A DNA stretch of 11,793 bases from GSA-30 sp036568765 (GCF_036568765.1 NZ_DATCRY010000312.1:1-11793), one strand, 5' to 3'. Counted from the first letter of the stretch, positions 1-6,333 are shown. Numbers and translations are program-made. Notes: a model not told the origin generated them from the sequence alone.

Positions 1-506
1 GCGGCAATTCCGCCGGTCAGGCCGCCGTATTTCTGTCCCGCATCGCGGCACACGTGCACATCATGGTGCGTGCAAACGGACTGGCGGCGACCATGTCCGA
101 TTATCTCGTGCAGCGTATCGACCAATCCGCGCGTATCACCTTGCATACCCAAACCGAGATCGTTGCAGTGGAGGGCGATGACCGCTTGCGTAGTGTCACC
201 TGGGAACACCGGCCGAGCGGCACGCGCGAAACGCGGGCCATTGGCAACGTCTTCGTGATGGTCGGCGCGGAACCTAATACCGACTGGCTCGGTGGTTGTC
301 TGCAATTGGATGCCAAGGGCTTCATCTGTACCGGCGTGGACGCCAGCGGACCGACCGCTACCTCACTGTACGCGACCTCCAAGCCCGGTATCTTTGCGGT
401 CGGTGACGTTCGCTCCGGCTCAATCAAGCGAGTGGCTGCGGGTGTCGGCGAGGGTGCCGCTGTCATTCAGGCAGTACATAAGGCGCTCGAGCCCGCTACG
501 GTGTAG
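1..506 (+). CDS. Thioredoxin-reductase-like FAD/NAD(P)H oxidoreductase, C-terminal part (5' end outside window)
   Basis: The reading frame is open from base 3 and ends at TAG 504-506, so about 167 C-terminal residues are present. It opens with GNSAGQAA, which matches the NADPH-binding Rossmann motif (GxGNSAGQAA) of thioredoxin-reductase-type flavoproteins. Near the end, PGIFAVGDVR matches the second FAD-contacting motif, and the helix with VAAGVGEGAAV follows as in that family. The family moves electrons from NADPH through FAD to a CxxC disulfide. The CxxC and the first FAD motif would lie upstream of the window, so redox competence cannot be checked. The ending, with SIKRVAAGVGEG, resembles the larger proteins in which a cyclic-nucleotide or receiver domain precedes a TrxB module; this is my recollection of the family and not a search result. 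There is no sign of frameshift. A 33-bp gap separates it from the next gene on the same strand. Confidence 0.88.
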   Translation, partial: GNSAGQAAVFLSRIAAHVHIMVRANGLAATMSDYLVQRIDQSARITLHTQTEIVAVEGDDRLRSVTWEHRPSGTRETRAIGNVFVMVGAEPNTDWLGGCLQLDAKGFICTGVDASGPTATSLYATSKPGIFAVGDVRSGSIKRVAAGVGEGAAVIQAVHKALEPATV

Positions 507-539
507 CCTGCGAATCGACGGCAAGGCGGGGGCAAAACG

Positions 540-830
540 GTGGCGCGGATCTTCCAGACCGAGACAATGGGCGAAGCACGGCTAAAAGTGGCGATCGTCG
601 CCGATCGTGGCGAGGCCGACTTGTGGGTATGTCGCGTCAGCAGTTGGGGGCTCGCCGTCGGCGATGGACTCTGGTTCGTGACCAAGACCCGTGGCGACGC
701 CACTGCCACAGTGTTCTTTACCAGCATCGGTTTTGCACAGGTCAAGATCTGCTTCGTCGATACGCGCGGCCAGGCCGGTTGGCGCGATCCGGCGCGCGCG
801 CGGCACGGGTTGTTTTCACGCGGCGGCTGA
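540..830 (+). CDS. Small conserved protein of unknown function (DUF6150-like)
   Basis: This is a 96-aa ORF with a GTG start at 540, preceded by the purine-rich AAGGCGGGGG at 523-532, a plausible ribosome binding site. The protein begins MARIFQTETMGEARLKV and alternates short hydrophobic stretches (VAIVADRGEADLWVCRV, LWFVT, TATVFFTSIGFAQVKICFV), which suggests a compact all-beta fold with no signal peptide or membrane segment. The pattern recalls a family I know as DUF6150, but this is from memory and the function is unknown. It lies 33 bp after the reductase gene and is probably co-transcribed with it. Its last 15 bp overlap the 3' end of the SPOR gene on the other strand. The minus-strand ORF across the same bases lacks any recognisable domain and I treat it as a shadow. 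Confidence 0.68.
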   Translation: MARIFQTETMGEARLKVAIVADRGEADLWVCRVSSWGLAVGDGLWFVTKTRGDATATVFFTSIGFAQVKICFVDTRGQAGWRDPARARHGLFSRGG

Positions 831-1355
831 CTTGGCCGGCGCTGGCAGCTTGATTACCGGCGTGCTGGGAAGCTTAAGCAAAGCTTGCACGCGTGCTGCC
901 GCGTCCTGCGCGGCTTCGGCGCTGACGAAACGCCCGGCGGCGACAACCGTCCAGGTCGTCCTGTCTGCGTCGGTCACTTTCAGCCGGGTCAACGGCAAGC
1001 CCAGGCGTTGCGCCTGTTGTTCGGCTGCCGCCGCTTCGTCGTCGGTGACGAATTGCCCCAGTTGTAGAGCATAGGCCGGCTGCCCCGCGGCGGGCGACGG
1101 ACTACCGACGTCGGCAGTGACCAACAGCGCGCTGCTGCTTACTGGCGGCGTCGCCGTCGATGCCGTGGCGAGTTTGCCGCTGCTGGCACTGGAAGCGGGC
1201 ACGGTATGCGAGTCGATGGTGCTCTTTCGCGAAAGCAGTCGATCGCCAAATGCTGTTGCATCGGCGCGCCAATCGGGCGGCGCCAGCAGGCCGCCGGTAA
1301 ATGCCAGCGCGCCGAACAGTAAAATCAACAAGATAAACCCAAACTTGGCGAGCAT
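816..1355 (-). CDS. Membrane-anchored SPOR-domain protein
   Basis: The encoded protein has 179 aa from the ATG at 1355. Residues 5-25 form one strongly hydrophobic segment (KFGFILLILLFGALAF), read as an N-terminal inner-membrane anchor. A Ser/Thr/Ala/Pro-rich linker of about 60 residues follows. Residues 92-170 look like a SPOR domain: YALQLGQFVTDDEA opens the first strand, a helix AAAEQQAQRLG follows, and WTVVAAGRFVSAEAAQDAA repeats the strand-helix unit. SPOR domains bind peptidoglycan stripped of stem peptides, often at the division site. I chose the start at 1355 because it puts the anchor at the N-terminus and has a GCGGAA purine stretch upstream; an in-frame ATG at 1400 would add 15 residues. 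It is divergent from the sigma-54 activator and convergent with the DUF6150-like gene. A role in the T6SS is possible only by proximity. Confidence 0.82.
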   Translation of the reverse strand: MLAKFGFILLILLFGALAFTGGLLAPPDWRADATAFGDRLLSRKSTIDSHTVPASSASSGKLATASTATPPVSSSALLVTADVGSPSPAAGQPAYALQLGQFVTDDEAAAAEQQAQRLGLPLTRLKVTDADRTTWTVVAAGRFVSAEAAQDAAARVQALLKLPSTPVIKLPAPAKSAAA

Positions 1356-1513
1356 AATTTGACATTCCGCAAAAAACGCGAGTACCGGTGACGTAATCAT
1401 GACACCGAATTGCGGTTGCGCACATTTTTCAATTGCTTATGTGTTCCGCATGAAATTACTCGGCTTCGGCATATTGCGATAACAAACCCTGGGGGGCTAC
1501 ATTCGCCGACCTT

Positions 1514-1549
1514 GGGGGCGTCGGCGTCGTAGGAGCGACGGGTGCCCCC
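1514..1549 (+). other. GC-rich hairpin in the leader of the sigma-54 activator gene
   Basis: GGGGGC at 1514-1519 pairs with GCCCCC at 1544-1549. Inside it, CGTCG at 1525-1529 pairs with CGACG at 1536-1540 around a TAGGAG loop. No U-run follows, so it is not a convincing intrinsic terminator. The core GTAGGAGCGACG resembles the REP-type repeats common in Xanthomonadaceae and Pseudomonas, so it may be a decayed REP copy. That resemblance is from memory. Confidence 0.45.
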
Positions 1550-1551
1550 GG

Positions 1552-1570
1552 GTTTACTTGGGGGGTAAAC
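1552..1570 (+). promoter_or_regulatory. Inverted repeat enclosing the ribosome binding site of the sigma-54 activator
   Basis: GTTTAC at 1552-1557 and GTAAAC at 1565-1570 are perfect inverted arms around the G-run TTGGGGG, and the ATG follows directly at 1571. The only Shine-Dalgarno-like sequence for this gene is that G-run, so an RNA hairpin would hold the ribosome site in its loop against the start codon. The same palindrome could instead be a protein-binding operator. Confidence 0.4.
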
Positions 1571-2566
1571 ATGGCCGATAAACTGGAGTCCAATCTGCTT
1601 GGCTCCTCTCCGCAATTCGCTCACGTAATTGCACAGATTCGCCGAATTGCCAAATTCGACGTTGCCGTGCTGATTGGCGGGGAAACCGGAACCGGCAAGG
1701 AGCTGGGGGCAAGGGCAGTGCATTATCTCAGCGCCAGGGCGCAGCAGCCATTTATTCCGGTCAATTGCGGCGCATTGGCCGACTCCCTGGTAGAAAGCGA
1801 GTTATTCGGTCACGAACGCGGCGCCTTTACCGACGCGCGGCAAGCGTCGCCGGGGCTGATCAGCGAGGCCGAAGGCGGCACGTTGTTCCTCGATGAAATC
1901 GATACGCTGTCGCCGAAAGCGCAGGCTTCGCTATTGCGCTTCCTGCAGGATGGCACCTATCGCCGCGTAGGCGGCACGCAGACCCGGCAGACCAATGTCC
2001 GGCTGATCGCTGCCAGCAACGCCAACCTCGACGAATTGGCCAGGGCTCGCCAGTTTCGCCGCGACTTGCTGTATCGGCTAAAGGTAATGAACCTGGTCAT
2101 GCCGCCGTTGCGTGAGCGCGGTAACGATGCAGTGGAATTGGCCAAGATATTCCTGGATCGGCTCAACCGGCAGTATCAAGAGCAGGCGGCGCCCAAGCGC
2201 TTCCACGCCGACATGCTTGCGGCGTTCGCTCGTTATGCATGGCCCGGCAATATTCGCGAACTGGAACACTTCGTTCAGCGCGAATACTTGATGAGCGAGG
2301 GCGAAGTCATTCATGGTGCGCTGCCGCAAGACGGAGCCGTCGCGGCGCCGGCGGCGGATCGCTATAACACGGTGTTCAAGCAAGCCAAGGCGAAGGTGAT
2401 CGCGGACTTCGAGCGCAGCTATGTCGCCGCTGCCATGGCTCGTGCGCGTGGCAATATCTCGCATGCCGCCCGTATCGCCGGGCAGGATCGCAGCGCCTTC
2501 AGTAAGCTGGTCAGCAAGTACCGGGTCGCATCCATGGCCGAACAGGGGCAAGATTCGGGGGACTGA
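1571..2566 (+). CDS. Sigma-54-dependent transcriptional activator (VasH-like, no sensory domain)
   Basis: This 331-aa bacterial enhancer-binding protein would hydrolyse ATP to open RNA polymerase-sigma-54 complexes. The AAA+ domain fills about residues 10-245. The Walker A motif is GETGTGKE at 37-44, Walker B TLFLDE at 104-109, and the sensor I region LIAASN at 145-150. The arginine-finger region FRRDLLYRL is at 162-170 and the sensor II motif WPGNIREL at 224-231. Residues 293-318 (GNISHAARIAGQDRSAF onward) form a Fis-type DNA-binding helix-turn-helix. The sigma-54-contacting loop, usually GAFTGA, reads GAFTDA at 84-89. Only about 10 residues precede the AAA+ domain, so the GAF/PAS/receiver domain common in this family is missing. 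Related activators such as VasH switch on T6SS operons, and a near-consensus sigma-54 promoter lies at 3226-3241 before the sheath gene, its likely target. The start at 1571 follows a G-rich stretch. Confidence 0.93.
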   Translation: MADKLESNLLGSSPQFAHVIAQIRRIAKFDVAVLIGGETGTGKELGARAVHYLSARAQQPFIPVNCGALADSLVESELFGHERGAFTDARQASPGLISEAEGGTLFLDEIDTLSPKAQASLLRFLQDGTYRRVGGTQTRQTNVRLIAASNANLDELARARQFRRDLLYRLKVMNLVMPPLRERGNDAVELAKIFLDRLNRQYQEQAAPKRFHADMLAAFARYAWPGNIRELEHFVQREYLMSEGEVIHGALPQDGAVAAPAADRYNTVFKQAKAKVIADFERSYVAAAMARARGNISHAARIAGQDRSAFSKLVSKYRVASMAEQGQDSGD

Positions 2567-2588
2567 AGCATCCAGGCGAGGGCTGGGC

Positions 2589-2822
2589 GTGACCGATAAC
2601 TCCGTGCGAGCTACCGCCGATGCCATCGCCCGGTACCTGGCCGCCTATCCTGTCGCTGCCGATACCGTCGATGGTGTGCAGCAATGGTGGCTGCGTCCAT
2701 CCGGTGTCGAAGCCACGCGCGATGTGACCGAGGCGGCTTTGCGCCTGCTCGAGATCGAGCAGCGCGTGGAATGTCTGAGCCGAGCGGGCAGGGAAATCTG
2801 GCGCGCGCGACGCACAGACTAG
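2589..2822 (+). CDS. Small T6SS-linked protein of unknown function (77 aa)
   Basis: A GTG at 2589, preceded by GCGAGGG at 2576-2582, opens a 77-aa frame ending at TAG 2820-2822. The upstream extension of the frame overlaps the activator gene and has unlikely composition, so I prefer the GTG. The protein is mostly helical in appearance, with IARYLAAYPVAADTVDGVQQWW near the N-terminus and an amphipathic helix DVTEAALRLLEIEQRVE near the C-terminus. This layout suggests a small winged-helix-like or helical protein, and I recall similar short proteins beside T6SS sigma-54 activators. No function can be assigned. It lies 22 bp after the activator and is probably translated from the same mRNA. A direct role in modulating the activator, which has no sensory domain, would be attractive but is untested. 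Confidence 0.68.
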   Translation: MTDNSVRATADAIARYLAAYPVAADTVDGVQQWWLRPSGVEATRDVTEAALRLLEIEQRVECLSRAGREIWRARRTD

Positions 2823-2910
2823 GGCAAGAATCTTCTTCATCCATACCTCCCCCGTCGAAGCCAGGGAAGAAGGCGCACCGAGCTGATCCTCAGTGTCTCG
2901 TGCTTGCTCA

Positions 2911-2962
2911 ACTCGCTCCCTCTCCTCCAGCTCTGGCGGGGAGAGAGTCCAGGTGAGGGAGT
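2911..2962. repeat. Dispersed intergenic stem-loop repeat (CTCTCC...GGAGAG...GTGAGGGAG type)
   Basis: CTCTCC at 2920-2925 pairs with GGAGAG at 2940-2945, and CCAG at 2927-2930 pairs with CTGG at 2933-2936, giving a long hairpin. The flanks CTCCCT (2916-2921) and AGGTGAGGGAGT (2951-2962) add outer complementarity. The layout, a CCCTCTCC stem followed by GGTGAGGGA, matches a palindromic repeat I recall as scattered between genes in many proteobacteria. It may act as a processing or termination signal after the activator operon, but there is no U-tract. Confidence 0.45.
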
Positions 2963-3069
2963 ACACCTACAGCGCCGCCGCATCTGAGATCGCCTCATCC
3001 CATCGAAAGCATGCAGATCGGCTGACAGAAATTTTCCGCTGTGAAGATTTCCACACGCCATGCATTTTT

Positions 3070-3090
3070 TTGCACACCGTGCTCGTGCAA
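3070..3090. promoter_or_regulatory. Candidate upstream activator site (inverted repeat TTGCAC-N9-GTGCAA)
   Basis: Perfect 6-bp arms TTGCAC (3070-3075) and GTGCAA (3085-3090) flank a 9-bp spacer, about 135 bp upstream of the -24 element, a normal distance for an enhancer-binding protein. A further GTGCAA occurs at 3192-3197 and the related palindrome ATTGCGCAAT at 3167-3176. The identity of the binding protein is inference; the local sigma-54 activator is the obvious candidate. Confidence 0.35.
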
Positions 3091-3105
3091 CTCGTCGGAC
3101 CGTTT

Positions 3106-3118
3106 CATCAACACCTTA
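3106..3118 (+). promoter_or_regulatory. IHF-like site between the candidate enhancer and the promoter
   Basis: CATCAACACCTTA matches the IHF consensus WATCARNNNNTTR at every defined position except the first. DNA bending by IHF between an enhancer and a -24/-12 promoter is typical of sigma-54 systems. A match this short can arise by chance. Confidence 0.25.
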
Positions 3119-3225
3119 GCTGCGCTTCACTGACTAAGTCACCGTGTAAAAAAGCACACAGCCCGCATTGCGCAATAAATAACCAAGTCAGGTGCAATCC
3201 CAGTCATAGCAACGTTCTTCATGGT

Positions 3226-3241
3226 TGGCACGCCTTTTGTA
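3226..3241 (+). promoter_or_regulatory. Putative sigma-54 (-24/-12) promoter of the T6SS operon
   Basis: TGGCACG at 3226-3232, four bases (CCTT), then TTGTA at 3237-3241 matches the consensus TGGCACG-N4-TTGCW except for T in place of C in the -12 GC. The spacing between the two G positions (3227 and 3239) is exactly 12. Transcription would start near 3251, leaving about 60 nt of leader before the sheath gene. The sigma-54 activator just upstream supports the call. Confidence 0.72.
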
Positions 3242-3314
3242 TCGGCAACTCCGTAACGCGAGCGGCAGCGTTCGAATCGGAATCTTGCAGCCGCCTACCT
3301 AATGAGGCCCGTAC

Positions 3315-5675
3315 ATGACTGTCGAGAGCATTCAACAAAAGTTATTGCGTGTGCGCCCGCCGCGCGTGCGCATTACCTACGACGTCGAGACCGGCGGGTC
3401 GAGCGAGAAGGTGGAGCTGCCTTTTATTGTCGGCATGTTCGCCAATTTGTCGGGCGAACTCGACGCCGCGTCGATGCCTGCGCTGAAAGACCGGCGCATG
3501 CGCGACATCGATGGAGAGTCGTTCGATAAGATCCTCGCCGACAGCGCGCCGATGATCAAATTGAACGGTATCGCCGATACCATCGTCGGCAACGGTAGAC
3601 GCCTGACTGGCAATCTTAATTTCCGTTGCCTGGCCGACTTCGAGCCGCTTGCGGTGGTCAACGCGGTACCGAGCCTGAAACAGCGCTACGACGCACGTGG
3701 CGATCTCCGGTCGCTGCAGTCGATGGCCGAATGCAACGATGCCTTGGGTGCTCTGCTGGATCGTGCAGTCATCGACGCCGATGCCATTGGCGCATTCAAG
3801 AGCAGTTTCAGCGCCACGGCGGCCGACAATTGGGTAACCGCCAATGTTGCCGGCGACTCAGCGTCCGCATCGGCGACCGGCGCCGCTATTCCCGCTGCGC
3901 TGGTGGGCATGATGACCGCACAGATGGCAGCCAATGCGCAGGCCGCCGCGGCAGCCAAGCAAGCCGCAGATGCCGCCGCCACGGCAGCCCAGAACGCCGC
4001 TACCGCGGCTACCAACGCGGCAACGGCGAGGGATACGGCGACCAAGGCAGCGACCGATGCGGCCACAGCGCTGGACAAAGCCAAGGATGCTGCTGCCAAG
4101 GCCAAGGGCGATCAAGACATCGCCAACGCCAATAAGGCCGTTGTCGATGCGCAGAAAGCCAAGGATGACGCCGATGCGGCGTCGTTGGCTGCGCAGGCAA
4201 CTGCCGATGCGGCCAAAGAGCTGGCCGATCGCCAGGCGCAGGTCGCCGCCGATCGTCAACAGGCCTTCCTGTCGATCGATCCGTTGTCGAAGGCGCGTCG
4301 TCTGGCGGGTCGCTTCGCCAACGAAATCATCGTGCCGATGGGCAACAAGGAACTGACTCAGGTAGCGCTCGGGTCCAATGGTCTGATCGACGAGCGTGCG
4401 CTCGCGATCGATACGCAGATCGGCTTCCAGCTGGACGAGATCCTGCATGCGCCATCGTTCCGCGAGATCGAAGCGACCTGGCGCGGTATTCACTACGTGG
4501 TATCCCGCGCCGAAACCGGCAAGCTGTTGAAGTTGCGCGTGTTCAATGCCAGCACCGATGATTTGCGCAAGGAACTGGAGAAGGCGGCCGATTTCGACCA
4601 GAGCTCCATCTTCAAGATGATCTACGAAGCGGAGTTCGGTACGTACGGCGGCCTGCCATATAGCTTGCTGGTCGGCGGCTACGAGTTCGGCAATAAGCCG
4701 AACGATATGTCGTTGCTGATCAACCTGACCAAGGTCGCCGCTTCGGCGCATGCGCCGTTCATTGCCGCAGCATCGCCGGCGCTGCTGGGTCTGGACAGTT
4801 TTGACAAGCTGGCCAAGCCGCGCGATTTGGCGCAGGTGTTCGAGTCGCCGGAAATGGCGCAGTGGATGGAGTTCCGCGGTAGCGAAGATTCGCGTTACGT
4901 CGCCCTCGCATTGCCGCATGTGCTGCTGCGCCTGCCGTACGGCAAGGATTCGCGGCCGGCCGAAGGTCTGCGCTACGAGGAAACCGTGATCGGCGCCGAT
5001 GGCCCGAATCACGATGCTTTCCTGTGGGGTAATGCCGCCTACGCTTTGGCCGAGCGCATCACCAATTCATTTGCTCTGTATCACTGGACAGCGGCTATCC
5101 GAGGTGTCGAAGGCGGTGGCCTGGTCGACGGGTTGCCGATCTACACCTATCGCGACGGCGCAGACTTGGTGAACATGATCTGCCCGACCGAGGTCTCGAT
5201 TACCGACCGTCGCGAGAAGGAGTTGAACGACCTCGGCTTCATTGCCCTGTGCAACTGCAAAGGTACCGGCCAGGCAGCGTTCTTCGGTGGTCAGACGGCC
5301 AACCAGCCGCGCCAGTACATCAGTGACGAGGCCAATGCCAACGCCAAGTTGTCGGCGATGCTGCCGTACATTCTGGCAGCGTCGCGTTTTGCGCATTACA
5401 TCAAGGTGATCATGCGCAAGAAGATCGGCGCCTTCCTGACGCGCGGCAATATCGAGGCCTACCTCAATACCTGGATCGCTCAATACGTGCTGCTGGACGA
5501 TAACGCCTCGCAAGAGGTCAAGGCCAGTTACCCGCTACGCGCAGCGCAGGTCAACGTGACCGACGTACCTGGTTCGCCCGGTTCCTATAAGGCCACGGTC
5601 TTCATCAAGCCGCACTTCCAATTGGAAGAGCTGACCACTTCGATTCGCCTGGTGGCGGATCTGCCCGCGGGCTGA
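3315..5675 (+). CDS. tssBC: Fused T6SS contractile sheath protein TssB-TssC (VipA-VipB) with Ala-rich linker
   Basis: One uninterrupted frame of 786 aa contains both sheath subunits. Residues 1-150 are TssB/VipA-like: PPRVRITYDVETGG, KVELPFIVGMFANLSG, the DGESFDKIL helix and the LNFRCLADFEP segment. Residues about 320-786 are TssC/VipB-like: FQLDEILHAPSFREIEATWRG, SAHAPFIAAASPALLG, EDSRYVALALPHVLLRLPYG, FLWGNAAYALAERI, PTEVSITDRREKEL, RFAHYIKVIMRKKIG and YPLRAAQVNV. In known systems these are separate proteins of about 165 and 490 aa. Between them, residues about 178-318 are extremely Ala-rich with Lys, Asp, Thr and Gln, and would form long helices or coiled coil. The start at 3315 is supported by TGAGG at 3303-3307 and by TssB similarity from the first residues. 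The sheath contracts to fire the Hcp tube. It is the first gene after the sigma-54 promoter and hcp follows 42 bp later. Confidence 0.95.
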   Translation: MTVESIQQKLLRVRPPRVRITYDVETGGSSEKVELPFIVGMFANLSGELDAASMPALKDRRMRDIDGESFDKILADSAPMIKLNGIADTIVGNGRRLTGNLNFRCLADFEPLAVVNAVPSLKQRYDARGDLRSLQSMAECNDALGALLDRAVIDADAIGAFKSSFSATAADNWVTANVAGDSASASATGAAIPAALVGMMTAQMAANAQAAAAAKQAADAAATAAQNAATAATNAATARDTATKAATDAATALDKAKDAAAKAKGDQDIANANKAVVDAQKAKDDADAASLAAQATADAAKELADRQAQVAADRQQAFLSIDPLSKARRLAGRFANEIIVPMGNKELTQVALGSNGLIDERALAIDTQIGFQLDEILHAPSFREIEATWRGIHYVVSRAETGKLLKLRVFNASTDDLRKELEKAADFDQSSIFKMIYEAEFGTYGGLPYSLLVGGYEFGNKPNDMSLLINLTKVAASAHAPFIAAASPALLGLDSFDKLAKPRDLAQVFESPEMAQWMEFRGSEDSRYVALALPHVLLRLPYGKDSRPAEGLRYEETVIGADGPNHDAFLWGNAAYALAERITNSFALYHWTAAIRGVEGGGLVDGLPIYTYRDGADLVNMICPTEVSITDRREKELNDLGFIALCNCKGTGQAAFFGGQTANQPRQYISDEANANAKLSAMLPYILAASRFAHYIKVIMRKKIGAFLTRGNIEAYLNTWIAQYVLLDDNASQEVKASYPLRAAQVNVTDVPGSPGSYKATVFIKPHFQLEELTTSIRLVADLPAG

Positions 5676-5717
5676 TGCGCGGTACCGGCAGCCTAAAGAT
5701 CTTATCCAGGAGCGAAT

Positions 5718-6290
5718 ATGGACCTGATTCTCTTACAACCCGGCGATTCATCGATTTTCGGCGGCCCCAACGGCTGGAAGGGCGGTGGCAGCCTGATCGA
5801 CGATGTCTGGCGCGATGAAGTGCTCAAGCTCGGACAATGTCTTGAGCTGGTGTCCGTGCACCAGGGCATGAAGCAACAGATCACCACCGATGTCAGCAAC
5901 TCGGCGCGTACGTCGGGTCGCCCGATCATCACCGAATTCACCTGCGTCAAGTACGTGGACAAGACCTCGGTCAAGTTCTATGACTTCTGCCTGCGCGGTC
6001 AGCCGTTGGGTAAAGGCGAGAAGAACCCGACCAAGATCTACATCGCGCGCAACTCGGGTGAGAAAACCGCGAACATCCTGACGATCGAACTGCGTGACGC
6101 GATCATCAGCGAGATCCAGTTCCAGTCGAATCCGGACGATATGCCGACCGAGCAGTTCAAGTTGAACTTCACCGAAGTCCTTTGGACCTACACCGTGCAA
6201 CAGGCCAACATGGACACGGCCGGCAACATGGCGGCCGGCTGGAGCGTGGCTCGCAACCGCCCGATCGGACAGTTCACCGGCGACAAATAA
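5718..6290 (+). CDS. hcp: Hcp (TssD) inner-tube protein
   Basis: This 190-aa protein is Hcp, whose hexameric rings stack into the T6SS inner tube, can carry effectors, and is expelled when the sheath contracts. Recognisable features are the beta-rich N-terminus MDLILLQPG, the HQGMKQQITTDVSNSARTSGRP segment in place of the usual exposed Hcp loop, FTCVKYVDKTSVKFYDFCLRG (the 'VTKTMDKASP' region of Hcp1 homologues), and the C-terminal strands IELRDAIISEI and EQFKLNFTEVLWTYTVQ. Typical Hcp is 160-172 aa. The extra length lies in the N-terminal portion and in a C-terminal tail after the WTYTVQ strand. No signal peptide is present, as expected. AGGAG at 5708-5712 sits five bases before the ATG, a strong ribosome site suited to this abundant protein. 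Confidence 0.93.
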   Translation: MDLILLQPGDSSIFGGPNGWKGGGSLIDDVWRDEVLKLGQCLELVSVHQGMKQQITTDVSNSARTSGRPIITEFTCVKYVDKTSVKFYDFCLRGQPLGKGEKNPTKIYIARNSGEKTANILTIELRDAIISEIQFQSNPDDMPTEQFKLNFTEVLWTYTVQQANMDTAGNMAAGWSVARNRPIGQFTGDK

Positions 6291-6333
6291 TCGCAGGCTG
6301 TACCAGACGGTTCCGGTCGGGGAGGGTTCTTTC

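Larger units (their letters stand above)
2823..3225. other. Non-coding segment between the small gene and the sigma-54 promoter
   Basis: About 400 bp holds no ORF with convincing coding character; frames across it give basic, low-complexity translations. It contains a dispersed stem-loop repeat (2911-2962), an inverted repeat TTGCAC/GTGCAA (3070-3090), an IHF-like match (3106-3118) and a 10-bp palindrome ATTGCGCAAT (3167-3176). From about 3030 on it is visibly richer in A and T than the genes on either side, as expected of an upstream regulatory region. I see no clear intrinsic terminator for the upstream genes. Confidence 0.6.

Noticed and set aside
582..806. Minus-strand 74-aa ORF inside the DUF6150-like gene
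   Set aside because: It has no recognisable domain and no ribosome site, while the plus-strand frame has a start with purine-rich upstream sequence and a family-like pattern.
1410..1490. Possible sigma-70 promoter before the activator (TTGCGC with TATGTG; GATAAC near 1478)
   Set aside because: The boxes match poorly and no pair has good sequence and spacing together.
2893..3318. 141-aa plus-strand ORF across the region before the sheath gene
   Set aside because: It runs through the repeat, the inverted repeats and the sigma-54 promoter, and its Ser/His/Cys-rich translation looks non-coding.
3858..5012. Long minus-strand ORF (384 aa) opposite the TssC and linker region
   Set aside because: It is antisense to a clearly recognised gene. 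Its translation is rich in Arg, Gly and Leu with no domain, as expected from the codon bias of a high-GC gene.
5663..5693. Palindrome GCCCGCGGGC and a GGCTG/CAGCC pairing at the end of the sheath gene, as a terminator
   Set aside because: The stems are short and there is no U-tract. The hcp gene continues the operon 42 bp later.
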